Origin: Phytohabitans kaempferiae
Lineage (GTDB): Bacteria > Actinomycetota > Actinomycetes > Mycobacteriales > Micromonosporaceae
Assembly: GCF_042433955.1 (NCBI RefSeq)
Contig: NZ_JBHLUH010000013.1
Span: 186,001-250,000 of the forward strand
Direction: 5' to 3'
DNA length: 64,000 nt
In this document: positions 1-8,533 of the stretch, piece by piece
How the letters are laid out: each line of letters starts with the position of its first letter
Numbering within the stretch: position 1 is the first letter of the stretch
The notes under the pieces: generated by a model
Seen by the model: the letters and a program-made list of their open reading frames with translations, nothing else
Databases searched by the model: none
What the model was told of the DNA's origin: nothing
Program-made: the position numbers and the translations under genes

Positions 1-1280
1 TCCCGCAGTCGCCCCAGCTCTTCAAGCAGCTGCTGATGGTCGGCGGGATGGAGCGCTACTACCAGATCGCCCGCTGCTACCGCGACGAGGACTTCCGGGC
101 CGACCGGCAGCCGGAGTTCACGCAGCTCGACATCGAGATGTCGTTCGTGACCCAGGACGACGTGATCGGGCTCGGCGAGGCGATCGTCGGCGGGCTGTGG
201 CGGGAGCTGGCCGGCCACGAGATCAACGGGCCGATCCCGCGCATCACCTGGCACGACGCGATGGCGCGGTACGGCTCCGACAAGCCCGACCTCCGCTACG
301 GCGTGGAGCTGACCGAGCTGACCGACTACCTGCGCGGCACCGAGTTCCGCGTGTTCGCCGGCGCGATCGACGCGGGCGGCTACGTGGGCGCGGTCGTGAT
401 GCCGGGCGGCGCCGCGCAGACCCGCAAGGAGCTCGACGGCTGGCAGGACTGGGCCAAGGCGCGGGGCGCCCGCGGCCTGGCGTACGTGGTGCTCGACGCG
501 GAGACCGGCGAGGCCCGCGGCCCGGTCGCCAAGAACCTCAGCGAGGCGCACCTGGCCGGCCTCGCCGACGCGGTGGGCGCCAAGCCGGGCGACGCGATCT
601 TCTTCGCCGCCGCGGCCGAGCGGCGCGAAGCGCAGGAGCTGCTCGGCGCCGCCCGCATCGAGATCGCCCGCCGGGTCGGGCTGGTCGACGAGGACGCGTG
701 GGCGTTCTGCTGGGTGGTCGACGCGCCGATGTTCGAGCGGACCGAGTCCGAGGAGGGCAAGCCGGCGGGCTGGACCGCGGTGCACCACCCCTTCACCTCG
801 CCCACCGACGAGTGGGTCGGCCGCTTCGAGGAGGCGCCGGACCGCGCGCTCGCGTACGCGTACGACATCGTCTGCAACGGCAACGAGATCGGTGGCGGCT
901 CGGTCCGTATCCACCGCGCCGACGTGCAGCGCCGCGTCTTCGACCTGCTCGGCATCTCGCCCGAGGAGGCCAACGACAAGTTCGGCTTCCTGCTCGAGGC
1001 GTTCAAGTACGGCCCGCCGCCGCACGCCGGCATCGCCTTCGGCTGGGACCGCGTGTGCATGCTGCTGTCCGGCGCCGACTCGATCCGCGAGGTGATCGCG
1101 TTCCCCAAGACGCGGGGCGGCTACGACCCGCTGACCAGCGCGCCCACGCCGATCACGGCGCAGCAGCGCGCCGAGGCGGGCGTCGACGCCAAGCCCAAGG
1201 CACCGGCCGCCGACAAGGCGGGCGCCGCCGAGAAGCCCGGCACCGCCGGGGTCGCGGTGCCGGTGGAGCACAGCCGCTAG
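1..1280 (+). CDS. aspS: Aspartate-tRNA ligase, 3' part (5' end outside window)
   Basis: Class II aminoacyl-tRNA synthetase that charges tRNA(Asp) in the cytoplasm. The window opens inside the gene; the frame is already open at base 3. Motif 2 is visible at the start (YYQIARCYRDEDFR, then RQPEFTQLD), the GAD insertion domain follows, then GGGSVRIHR and motif 3 FGWDRVCMLL. Bacterial-type AspRS carries this large insertion. The C-terminus ends in an Ala/Lys/Pro-rich tail of about 40 residues after the catalytic core. Termination is at a TAG followed 17 bases later by two hairpins. The discriminating or non-discriminating type cannot be told because the N-terminal anticodon domain is missing from the window. 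Confidence 0.96.
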   Translation, partial: PQSPQLFKQLLMVGGMERYYQIARCYRDEDFRADRQPEFTQLDIEMSFVTQDDVIGLGEAIVGGLWRELAGHEINGPIPRITWHDAMARYGSDKPDLRYGVELTELTDYLRGTEFRVFAGAIDAGGYVGAVVMPGGAAQTRKELDGWQDWAKARGARGLAYVVLDAETGEARGPVAKNLSEAHLAGLADAVGAKPGDAIFFAAAAERREAQELLGAARIEIARRVGLVDEDAWAFCWVVDAPMFERTESEEGKPAGWTAVHHPFTSPTDEWVGRFEEAPDRALAYAYDIVCNGNEIGGGSVRIHRADVQRRVFDLLGISPEEANDKFGFLLEAFKYGPPPHAGIAFGWDRVCMLLSGADSIREVIAFPKTRGGYDPLTSAPTPITAQQRAEAGVDAKPKAPAADKAGAAEKPGTAGVAVPVEHSR

Positions 1281-1297
1281 CTTGCGCATGGCGCCAA

Positions 1298-1362
1298 GGG
1301 GCTGTGTCGGTGACATAGCCCCTTCAAAGCCGTCGCAAAGGGCTGTGTCCCCGACATTGCCC
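1298..1362 (+). terminator. Two tandem near-identical hairpins after aspS
   Basis: Bases 1298-1308 pair with 1312-1322 (11-bp arms, one mismatch, loop GGT). Bases 1340-1349 pair with 1353-1362 (10-bp arms, two mismatches, loop CCC). Both stems begin GGGCTGTGTC, so the second looks like a duplicate of the first. There is no long T run, as is common for high-GC actinobacterial terminators. They probably end aspS transcription. Confidence 0.6.
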
Positions 1363-1370
1363 ACGGCCGG

Positions 1371-1660
1371 TCGCGCGCGTGCCGGCGCCGCCGCCCCGTG
1401 TGGAGGTAGGGCAGCGCGGCGGTGCGCCCGCGGCTGCGGTCGGCGCCGCACGCGACGAGGCGGCCCTGGTCGCGGATGCCCAGCCAGGCGCGGATCCGCG
1501 CGTCGCCCGGCCGGGCCTTCGAGGTGGGAAACGCCTCCTGGATCAACGCCGCGGTCTCCGGCTCGTCGGCGGGAGTGAGCTGTGTCACGGCGGCCTCGGC
1601 GGGGCGGGCGGCGGCGCGGACGTCCAGAGGTACTCGCCGCCGCGAGTACCGCCGCACGCT
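1371..1660 (-). pseudogene. Decayed GNAT-type acetyltransferase
   Basis: On the minus strand, 1588 down to about 1424 encodes a stretch that reads like the N-terminal half of a GNAT N-acetyltransferase: TQLTPADEPETAALIQEAF, ARPGDARIRAWLGIRDQG, LVACGADRSRG. After that the reading frame turns to Arg/His-rich nonsense exactly where the acetyl-CoA-binding motif (RGxGxG/A) should appear, and no full-length frame exists upstream. I read it as a truncated or frameshifted remnant in the aspS to rarA gap. The family assignment rests on motif resemblance only. Confidence 0.5.
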
Positions 1661-1780
1661 CCGTGACCACCCGCGTGTTTGGGAGCCTACGGCGGCACCA
1701 GAAATGTCCACGATGGACGCGTGGCGGGATGTGGCGCGGGGTACATGAGGCGTGCACCAAACCCCCCTCAAGGAGGATTC

Positions 1781-1990
1781 ATGTTCGCCATCGCTGCTGC
1801 CGCGGTGTTCGGCTTCGCTCTGCTGCTCGACCTGCTCGACTCCGATCTCGGCGCGCCCGACCTGTTCAACTGGCAGACGCTCGTCCTGATCGGTCTCTTC
1901 CTGCTCGCCCTGTACTTCGCCGGCGTTGGCCGCGGCCCCTCGGGCGGCGGCGGCCGGTGGTACCGGGGACGGCGTCCCGGCCGCGGTTGA
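1781..1990 (+). CDS. Small two-helix membrane protein (69 aa), function unknown
   Basis: The ATG at 1781 is chosen because a strong ribosome binding site (AAGGAGG, from 1770) sits just upstream; longer in-frame extension to 1679 lacks one. Residues 1-14 form a short hydrophobic stretch (MFAIAAAAVFGFALLLDLL) and residues about 28-44 a second one (TLVLIGLFLLALYFAGV), separated by an acidic loop. The tail is Gly/Arg-rich and basic, so it probably faces the cytoplasm. I do not recognise a family. It ends 26 bases before rarA, but rarA seems to have its own promoter. Confidence 0.65.
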   Translation: MFAIAAAAVFGFALLLDLLDSDLGAPDLFNWQTLVLIGLFLLALYFAGVGRGPSGGGGRWYRGRRPGRG

Positions 1991-2001
1991 CGATCGGCCG
2001 G

Positions 2002-2007
2002 TACTGT
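2002..2007 (+). promoter_or_regulatory. -10 box for leaderless rarA
   Basis: TACTGT (TANNNT type) ends 9 nt before the ATG at 2017. No ribosome binding site is visible, so transcription probably starts at or next to the start codon. A -35 box is not clear. Confidence 0.45.
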
Positions 2008-2016
2008 CTGTGGGTG

Positions 2017-3396
2017 ATGGAGACCGACGGCCTGTTCCCCCTCGCGGCCACCGGCGTGCGCACCGCACCGGCCGGGGGCGGCGCGACCGGTGGGTTCACC
2101 CCGCCTGGCGCCGACTCCCCGCTCCCGGTGCGGATGCGCCCCGCGTCGCTCGACGAGCTGGTCGGTCAGGATCACCTGCTGGCGCCCGGCGCGCCCCTGC
2201 GGCAGCTGGTCGGCGGCTCGACGCCGATGTCGGTGATCCTGTGGGGGCCGCCGGGCAGCGGCAAGACCACGATCGCGCACCTGGTGGCGGCGGCCACCGA
2301 CCGGCGGTTCGTGGCGATGTCGGCACTCTCGGCCGGCGTCAAGGATGTACGCGCGGTGATCGACACGGCCCGGCGCGAGCGGCGCGCCGGTGGGCCGCCC
2401 ACCGTGCTCTTCATCGACGAGGTGCACCGCTTCAGCAAGACCCAGCAGGACTCGCTGCTCGCGGCGGTGGAGGACCGCACGGTCACGCTGCTCGCGGCCA
2501 CCACGGAAAACCCGTATTTTTCCGTCATCTCCCCCCTCCTCTCCCGGTGTGTCCTGCTCACCCTCCAGCCGCTCGACGACGACGCCGTGCGAGGGCTGCT
2601 CCGCCGCGCCGCCACCGACGAGCGCGGCCTGGGCGGGGCGGTGACGCTCGATCCCGAGGCCGAGGAGCATCTCGTGCGGCTCGCCGGCGGTGACGTCCGC
2701 AAGGCGCTCACCGCCCTGGAGGCGGCCGCCTCGTCGGCCGAGGCGCTCGGGGCGTCCACCATCGACCTCGCCACCGCCGAGCAGGCGGTCGACGTGGCCG
2801 CGGTGCGCTACGACCGCGACGGCGACGCCCACTACGACGTGACCAGCGCGTTCATCAAGAGCATGCGCGGCTCCGATGTCGACGCCGCGCTGCACTGGCT
2901 GGCCCGCATGTTGGTCGCCGGGGAGGACGCCCGCTTCATCGCCCGCCGCCTGGTCATCTTCGCCAGCGAGGATGTGGGCATGGCCGACCCCACCGCGCTC
3001 CAGGTGGCGACGGCGGCGGCACACGCGGTCGAATACGTGGGGCTGCCCGAGGTCCAGCTCAACCTCGCGCACACCGTGATCCACCTCGCCACCGCGCCCA
3101 AGTCCAATTCGGCCACGGTGGCGATCGGCAAGGCGATGGCCGACGTACGCGCCGGCCGCGGCGGTGCCGTCCCCAAGCACCTGCGCGACGCCCACTACCA
3201 GGGCTCGCGAGGGCTGGGCCACGGCACCGGCTACAAGTACCCGCACGACGACCAGCGGGGCGTGGTCACCCAGCAGTACGCGCCGGACGACCTGGCGCGC
3301 ACCGACTACTACGTCCCGGGCGAGCACGGCGCCGAGCGCGCGGTGGCCGCCCGCCTGCCCGCGCTGCGCCGGATCGTGCGAGGTGACGATGCGTAG
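2017..3396 (+). CDS. rarA: Replication-associated recombination protein A (AAA+ ATPase)
   Basis: RarA/MgsA-family clamp-loader-like ATPase acting at stalled replication forks. Walker A GPPGSGKTT lies near residues 77-85; Walker B is VLFIDEVHRFSK; sensor-type ATTENPYFSV follows; the C-terminal half has the family's LVIFASEDVGMADP and AHYQGSRGLGHGTGYKYPHD signatures. At 459 residues from the ATG at 2017 it has the usual length. The frame stays open upstream of 2017, but the -10 box and lack of a Shine-Dalgarno favour ATG 2017 (GTG 2014 is the alternative). The next gene begins 72 bases downstream. Confidence 0.93.
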   Translation: METDGLFPLAATGVRTAPAGGGATGGFTPPGADSPLPVRMRPASLDELVGQDHLLAPGAPLRQLVGGSTPMSVILWGPPGSGKTTIAHLVAAATDRRFVAMSALSAGVKDVRAVIDTARRERRAGGPPTVLFIDEVHRFSKTQQDSLLAAVEDRTVTLLAATTENPYFSVISPLLSRCVLLTLQPLDDDAVRGLLRRAATDERGLGGAVTLDPEAEEHLVRLAGGDVRKALTALEAAASSAEALGASTIDLATAEQAVDVAAVRYDRDGDAHYDVTSAFIKSMRGSDVDAALHWLARMLVAGEDARFIARRLVIFASEDVGMADPTALQVATAAAHAVEYVGLPEVQLNLAHTVIHLATAPKSNSATVAIGKAMADVRAGRGGAVPKHLRDAHYQGSRGLGHGTGYKYPHDDQRGVVTQQYAPDDLARTDYYVPGEHGAERAVAARLPALRRIVRGDDA

Positions 3397-3427
3397 GGGG
3401 GCTCGCGCCATTTATCGGCAGGTTTCT

Positions 3428-3468
3428 CGGCTTCGGGGTGTGGAGTCCCGGCTTCGGGGCGTGGGCTC
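3428..3468 (+). repeat. Two 21-bp tandem repeats directly before the giant gene
   Basis: CGGCTTCGGGG begins at 3428 and again at 3449 with the same downstream pattern (GTGG.G.C). The second copy runs directly into the ATG at 3469. The gap between rarA and the giant gene contains little else. Confidence 0.6.
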
Positions 3469-6400
3469 ATGGTGAAGCGCTGGGGTCGAGGCAAGGGCGA
3501 AGAACCGGTCGACGAGCCGGTCAGCGGCGAGGAGACCGGCTGGCTCGACGACCTGCGCACCGCCAAGGAGGAACGCGCCGCGATCGGCCCCGGTGCCGCC
3601 GGCGCCTCCGCCTACGCGAAGCTCCCCACGGGCGACGAAGACGCCGACGACGCCGACGAGGACGGCTGGCCCACCCCCTTCCGCCGCCCCGCACGCGACG
3701 AGCCCGCCGCTCCCTCGGTGCCGTTGCCGAGCGCCCAGCGCGGCGGCCCGGGCGGCGCTGGTGCCCCGCGCGGCGGTGGTGGTCCGGGCGGTGGCTTTGG
3801 CCCGGATGGTCCCGGCGGTCCCCGTGGTGGTGGTCCCGGTGGTGTGCCTGGCCCCGGTGGCGTGCCTGGTCCGGGTGGCGTGCCTGGTCCGGGCGGCCCG
3901 CCGCCGCACGCGTCCGAACGCTCGACCGTGCGGCGCCCGAGCGGCCCCGGCGGTCCCGGTCCCCGCGACGGTGCTCCAGGGGGCGCACCCGCGGGCCCAC
4001 CGGTCGTGCCGCCCCCCGGCGCGCCGGTGGTGACCGGCCCCGGCGTCCGCCTCCCCGCACCTCCCGGCCGCTACGACGACGCGCCCGTCGCGGGTCGCCA
4101 CGGCGAGCCAGGGCGGTTCGACGCCCCACCCCCCGGTGGACCCGGCGTGCGTGGCGGCGTCGACGGCGCAGCCCCCTTCGACGGTGCCTCACCTGGCCGC
4201 CACGACACGGGCGACATCACCGGTGGCCGGCACGGCGGGGCTGCCCCGGGCGGCGGCCGGCACGGCGACACGGGCGACATCACGGGCGGCGGTCGCCATG
4301 GCGGTGCCGCGCCGGGCGGTGGCCGCCACGACACGGGCGACGTCACCGGCGGCGGCCGCCGTGGCGCCCGGTACGGCGACGCGGGCCGCCACGACGGCAC
4401 GGGCGACATCGCCGGTGGCCGGCACGGCGGTGCCGCTGTCGGCGGTGGCCGGCACGGCGACACGGGCGACGTCACCGGCGGGCGGCACGGCAATACCGGC
4501 GACATCATGGGCTCGGGCCGGCACGGCGACACCGGTGACATCACGGGCGGTGGCCGGCGTGGCAACACGGGCGACATCATGGCCGGCGGGCGTCATGCCG
4601 GTGCAGCCTCCGGCGGTGGCCGGCACGGCACCGGTGACATCATGGGCTCGGGCCGGCACGGCGACACCGGTGACATCACGGGCGGCGGACGCCACGGCGA
4701 CACCGGTGACATCACGGGCGGCGGACGCCACGGCAACACGGGCGACATCACCGGCTCCGGGCGCCGCGGTGGCGCCGCCACTCCCGCCGCCCGCCACGGC
4801 GAACCCGACCCGCGACGCGCCGACCCCGGCACCCGCTACGACACAGCGGCCCCGCCCGGGCGCGACGGCGCGGTGCCCTGGTCGGGTCAGGAGGCACCGC
4901 CCCGCCGTGGCGAGCCGGCCCAGCCCCGGCACGGCGACGACGGCCCCGGCCGCCCCGGTGTCGCCGCACCAGCGCCCCGCCACGGCGAGCCGATACCGGT
5001 GCGGCCCGGCCCGGGCGCTTCCCCGCACGACGAGCCCGGGACCGGCGGCTTCCAGGCCATGGGCGCACCGCCTGCGGCCCGGCCTTCCGGGTTCGACCGG
5101 GGGCGGCCACCGGAGACGGTCGTACCGGCCTCCGGCAACGCGCCGGACGTACCACCGGCGCCCCGCGACGCCCCCGACCTCCCGCGTACCGGCGTGCCCG
5201 GCCGCCCCGACCCGGCAGGCGATGGTGCCGCGGGCCGGGCGGACGCTCCGCTGCCGCCGATGCCCGCCGCCCGCGCCTCGCGCCACGGCAACGTACAGTC
5301 CGTGCCGCCCGCCGGCACCGAGCCCGATCCGCCGAGCGAGCCGGGCATGCCGCCGCGCGGCCGTTCCCGTTCCACCGGCGAGCGGGGCGGGAGCGGTGCC
5401 CGTTCGCGCTGGACCGACCACGACACGACCGGCGGCCAGCGACTCCCGGACGCACCGGACGGCCGGACTGACACCGACGCGTCCCGCTCGGCGCACGCCG
5501 CCCAGTCGGGGCCGCCGTCCGCCCGACCGCCGATGCCGGACCTGCCCCCGCCAGACGGCCAGCGCCGCCGGGCACAGGGCGCGCCGGCCGGGTACGACAC
5601 CGGCGACGTCGCGGACCCGGACGGCGGCCGGCGCCGGGGCCGGGCCGCTGGCTACGACACCGGTGACGTCGCCGATCCGGATGGCGGTCGACGGCGTGGC
5701 CGGGCTGCCGGTTATGACACCGGTGACCTCGCCGACCCCGATGGCGCGGGCCGGCGGGGGAGGGCGGCTGGCTTCGATACCGGAGATGTCGGCGACCACG
5801 GCGGCGCTCGGCGTCGCGGCGGTGCGCCCGGTCCGGAGCGCGAGCCGGCGGACGACGAGATGGAAGGCTTCGCCGGGCCCGGCGGCCGCCCTCGGGGCAG
5901 CCGTGGGGCGGGTCGCTCCCGCCCGCCGATGGGGCAGTCCGCGCCCGGCATGGGGCCGGGGGGAGCGGGGCCCGGCCCGCACGGTGGCCGAGGGTCGGGG
6001 GCCGCGCCGGTATCGGACGGCGGTCCCGCCGCGCCGGTCGCACCGCCCGTGGTGCCGGGCCGGCAGGGCGCGACCCCACCGGCCGGCGGACGCGGTCGTG
6101 GCGGCGGCCGGCCAGAGGTGGACCAGGCGGGTCCGCGCGGTGGCTTCGGCCAGGACGGACCAGCCGGTCCGCGCGGCCAGGACGCACCGGCCGGTTCCCG
6201 TGGCCAGGGCACGCCAAGCGGACCGCGTGGTGGCTTCGGCCAGGACGCACCGGCCGGTCCTCGCGGTCAGGGCGCGCCAAGTGGTCCCCGTGGCGGGTTC
6301 GGGCAGGACGTGACCACCGGGCCTCGTGGTGGCTTCGGCCAGGACGGGCCGGCCGGCCCCCCCGGCCAGGATGCGCCTACCGGGCCCCGAGGCGGGTTCG

Positions 6401-8457
6401 GGCAGGACGGGCCGCGAGGTGGCTTCGGGCAGGACACGCCAACAGGGCCGCGCGGAGAGTCCGGGCCTGACGGGCCGCCGGCTGCACGTGGGCCCTTCGG
6501 CCCGGACGCGCCTCGTGGTGGCCGGGGGCCGGACGCGCCGCACGGTGGCCGCGGGCAGTTCGGGCCGGGCGGGCCTGGGGCGGAAGGGCCGCAGGCCGGG
6601 CGGGGGGCGTTCGGTCTTGACGCGGCGCAGGGCCGGCCGGCCGGATCGGGCTCAGCGCGGATACCCGGCGGGCCGGGCAGGCGTGGCGGCGGTGGAGCAG
6701 GCGGGCCGGGCATGCCAGGCGGGCCCGCCATGCCGATCAGCGGCGCGGGCGGACCAGGTGGCGGTGCCGGCGGACCAGGCACGGGCGGTGGACCCGGCGC
6801 GGGCGGTGGCCCCGGCGGACCAGGCGGACCGCGCGCGGCCGGCCGCGCGGGCGGGCGGGCGGTGCCCGCTGGCCCGGGGCTGGCCGACGGCCCCGGGATG
6901 CCGGAACACGCCACCATGCCGGACGGCCCCGGGATGCCCACGGGCCGAGCCAGGACGCCCGGACCGGGCGGCCGCCCAGGGGCCCCGGACGAGATGCGCC
7001 AGGCCGGACCGGGCGGGCGCCCAGGGGCCCCGGACGAGATGCGCCAGGCCGGACCGGGCGGGCGCCCAGGGAGCCCGGACGAGATGCGCCAGGCCGGACC
7101 AGGCGGCCGCCCAGGACAGCACGGTCCGGGACCAAACGGCCCCGGACCACACGGTCCAGGACCGCGCGGCGGCCCGGGACCCAACAACCCAGGACCGCAC
7201 GGTGGCCCAGGACCGCACGCTGGCCCGGGGGCAAACGGCCCAGGAGCGAGCGGCGCGGGCTTCGCGCCGGCGCCGGGCCACGGCCCGGATGGACAGGGCC
7301 GGCGCGGACCCGGACCGGACGGACGGCCGGGCGACCCGGGCGCACGCGGCCCCGCCGCGGGGACGGCGCGCGCCGCCGCGGCCGCACCCGTCGTGCCACC
7401 AGGAGCAGCGCCGGGAGCGCCGCCCATGGCACCGCCAGGAGCAGTGCCGGGAGCGCCGCTTGGAGCGCCTCCCGGCGGTCCGGCCACGCCTCCCGGGCGT
7501 GCCGGCGTCCCCCTGCCCAGCGCCGGAAGGCCGGGCGGGCCCGCCGGCGCCGGACCGGGCGGCGGAAGGCCCGACACCGGCGGACCAGGCGGCGGTGGAC
7601 CAGGCGGACCGCACGCGGGGCGTGCCGTACCGCCGGGGAGTCCCGTGGCGCCGCCCGCTAGGCCGGTCGCGGGCGAATCGGAGCCGGTGGCCGTCGCGCG
7701 CGCGTCGGTCGTGCCGGCCGAGGTGTCCGGGCGGGGGCCCCGGCCTCCGGTGCCGGTCGGTGCAGCGGGTGAGTCGGAGGGCGTACCAGAGGAGAAGCTG
7801 GACCGCGATGGCGGTCCCGGGCCGGCGGAGGCGCGGGAGCAGCGGACCTGGCGCCTGGTGGCTCTTGTGGTGGCGAGCCTGATCGTGCTGGGCGCGCTGC
7901 CGCTCTACTTCGGCATCCGCACCGCGACCCGCGACCCGGTCCTCAACTCCCTGGACGCCCTCGACCTGCCCGCCTGGGCGGCCGTCGACGCGCAGGACGC
8001 GGTGAGCGGCAGCCGCTGGTGCCTGGTGGACTGCCGTTTCCGGGAGCGGACCGCGCAGTCGCAGCAGGGGCCGGAGGAGACGGCGCAGGTGTACGAGGCG
8101 GCGTTGACCGGGGCCGGCTGGCAGCGGTGGGAGGCCGCGAAGATGTGCCCCGAGCAGCCGGTGGCCGGGAGCTACACGTGCTGGACGCGGGACGAGCTGA
8201 CGCTCGACCTGTGGGTGCGGCCGCCGTCGTGCGCGGTGCAGCCGACCGAGGGCGTGACGCCGCCGGTGACACCGCCACCGGCGGGTCCGGGGGGCACGTG
8301 CGAGGGTTCGGTGGTATCGGTGAAGGTGCGCAATGCCATCGATGACGACCGGGTCAAGTCGGGGCCGAGCACCGATCCGTCGCTGACCGGCGAAGACCCC
8401 GATCCGATCTTCACCGACGACCCGCTGCTCGACGATCCGGCGCCGTCGGCATCCTGA
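3469..8457 (+). CDS. Giant repeat-rich disordered protein with one C-terminal membrane anchor (1662 aa)
   Basis: I do not know a function. The N-terminal 80 residues are acidic and mildly conserved-looking (MVKRWGRGKGEEPVDEP, GWLDDLRTAKEER). Residues about 80-1455 are low complexity, dominated by Gly, Pro, Arg, Asp, His and Ala, built from blocks of tandem repeats (see the separate repeat entries). One hydrophobic helix follows at about 1463-1483 (LVALVVASLIVLGALPLYFG), then roughly 180 residues with six cysteines (RWCLVDC, KMCPEQ, YTCWT, PSCAV, GTCEG) that could form disulfides outside the cell. With no signal peptide, the repeat region should be cytoplasmic and the Cys domain extracytoplasmic. 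ATG 3469 or GTG 3472 are both possible starts; no ribosome binding site is seen. Confidence 0.7.
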   Translation: MVKRWGRGKGEEPVDEPVSGEETGWLDDLRTAKEERAAIGPGAAGASAYAKLPTGDEDADDADEDGWPTPFRRPARDEPAAPSVPLPSAQRGGPGGAGAPRGGGGPGGGFGPDGPGGPRGGGPGGVPGPGGVPGPGGVPGPGGPPPHASERSTVRRPSGPGGPGPRDGAPGGAPAGPPVVPPPGAPVVTGPGVRLPAPPGRYDDAPVAGRHGEPGRFDAPPPGGPGVRGGVDGAAPFDGASPGRHDTGDITGGRHGGAAPGGGRHGDTGDITGGGRHGGAAPGGGRHDTGDVTGGGRRGARYGDAGRHDGTGDIAGGRHGGAAVGGGRHGDTGDVTGGRHGNTGDIMGSGRHGDTGDITGGGRRGNTGDIMAGGRHAGAASGGGRHGTGDIMGSGRHGDTGDITGGGRHGDTGDITGGGRHGNTGDITGSGRRGGAATPAARHGEPDPRRADPGTRYDTAAPPGRDGAVPWSGQEAPPRRGEPAQPRHGDDGPGRPGVAAPAPRHGEPIPVRPGPGASPHDEPGTGGFQAMGAPPAARPSGFDRGRPPETVVPASGNAPDVPPAPRDAPDLPRTGVPGRPDPAGDGAAGRADAPLPPMPAARASRHGNVQSVPPAGTEPDPPSEPGMPPRGRSRSTGERGGSGARSRWTDHDTTGGQRLPDAPDGRTDTDASRSAHAAQSGPPSARPPMPDLPPPDGQRRRAQGAPAGYDTGDVADPDGGRRRGRAAGYDTGDVADPDGGRRRGRAAGYDTGDLADPDGAGRRGRAAGFDTGDVGDHGGARRRGGAPGPEREPADDEMEGFAGPGGRPRGSRGAGRSRPPMGQSAPGMGPGGAGPGPHGGRGSGAAPVSDGGPAAPVAPPVVPGRQGATPPAGGRGRGGGRPEVDQAGPRGGFGQDGPAGPRGQDAPAGSRGQGTPSGPRGGFGQDAPAGPRGQGAPSGPRGGFGQDVTTGPRGGFGQDGPAGPPGQDAPTGPRGGFGQDGPRGGFGQDTPTGPRGESGPDGPPAARGPFGPDAPRGGRGPDAPHGGRGQFGPGGPGAEGPQAGRGAFGLDAAQGRPAGSGSARIPGGPGRRGGGGAGGPGMPGGPAMPISGAGGPGGGAGGPGTGGGPGAGGGPGGPGGPRAAGRAGGRAVPAGPGLADGPGMPEHATMPDGPGMPTGRARTPGPGGRPGAPDEMRQAGPGGRPGAPDEMRQAGPGGRPGSPDEMRQAGPGGRPGQHGPGPNGPGPHGPGPRGGPGPNNPGPHGGPGPHAGPGANGPGASGAGFAPAPGHGPDGQGRRGPGPDGRPGDPGARGPAAGTARAAAAAPVVPPGAAPGAPPMAPPGAVPGAPLGAPPGGPATPPGRAGVPLPSAGRPGGPAGAGPGGGRPDTGGPGGGGPGGPHAGRAVPPGSPVAPPARPVAGESEPVAVARASVVPAEVSGRGPRPPVPVGAAGESEGVPEEKLDRDGGPGPAEAREQRTWRLVALVVASLIVLGALPLYFGIRTATRDPVLNSLDALDLPAWAAVDAQDAVSGSRWCLVDCRFRERTAQSQQGPEETAQVYEAALTGAGWQRWEAAKMCPEQPVAGSYTCWTRDELTLDLWVRPPSCAVQPTEGVTPPVTPPPAGPGGTCEGSVVSVKVRNAIDDDRVKSGPSTDPSLTGEDPDPIFTDDPLLDDPAPSAS
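4199..4770 (+). repeat. TGDI/TGDV repeat block inside the giant gene (12 copies)
   Basis: Residues about 244-434 contain twelve TGDI or TGDV motifs, usually as RHGDTGDITGGG or variants ending MGSG or MAGG. Spacing varies from about 10 to 28 residues, and neighbouring copies are nearly identical at DNA level, which suggests recent unequal exchange or slippage. Confidence 0.85.
5587..5838 (+). repeat. Four 20-residue repeats (YDTGDVADPDGG type)
   Basis: Units of about 60 bp encode GYDTGDVADPDGGRRRGRAA and variants, four in a row with drift in the last two (DTGDLADPDGAG, DTGDVGDHGGAR). The DTGD core resembles the upstream TGDI block. Confidence 0.85.
6130..6650 (+). repeat. Collagen-like GPRGGFGQD repeats
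   Basis: GPRGGFGQD, GPRGQDAP and related Gly-x-y units recur about a dozen times and then degrade into GRGPDAPHGGRG-like sequence. This is Gly/Pro-rich, collagen-like in spacing, without any other domain. Confidence 0.8.
6961..7095 (+). repeat. Three exact-length 45-bp tandem units
   Basis: Units start at 6961, 7006 and 7051 and encode GPGGRPGAPDEMRQA or the S variant; a fourth partial copy follows. Only a few substitutions separate the units. Confidence 0.9.
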
Positions 8458-8482
8458 GCCGGCGACCGCCCGTCACTGACGG

Positions 8483-8488
8483 TAGGGT
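8483..8488 (+). promoter_or_regulatory. -10 box ahead of the DUF948-alaS operon
   Basis: TAGGGT (TANNNT) lies 45 nt before the GTG at 8534, in the gap after the giant gene. It is the best candidate start of the downstream operon; no clear -35 box. Confidence 0.4.
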
Positions 8489-8533
8489 CTGCACGTTGGC
8501 GAAATGGGTGTGCCTGGGCGGAGGAGGACGCGC

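Noticed and set aside
4199..4770. Regular repeats that might be a CRISPR array
   Set aside because: Spacers are not unique, unit length varies, and the repeats lie in frame inside a coding gene; no cas genes.
3521..7614. Very long open frames on both strands overlapping the giant gene (for example 4189-6543 minus, 4136-6313 plus)
   Set aside because: They are side effects of GC-rich repeats with few stops. Only the 3469 frame has ordinary domain ends, a membrane helix and a non-repetitive C-terminus.
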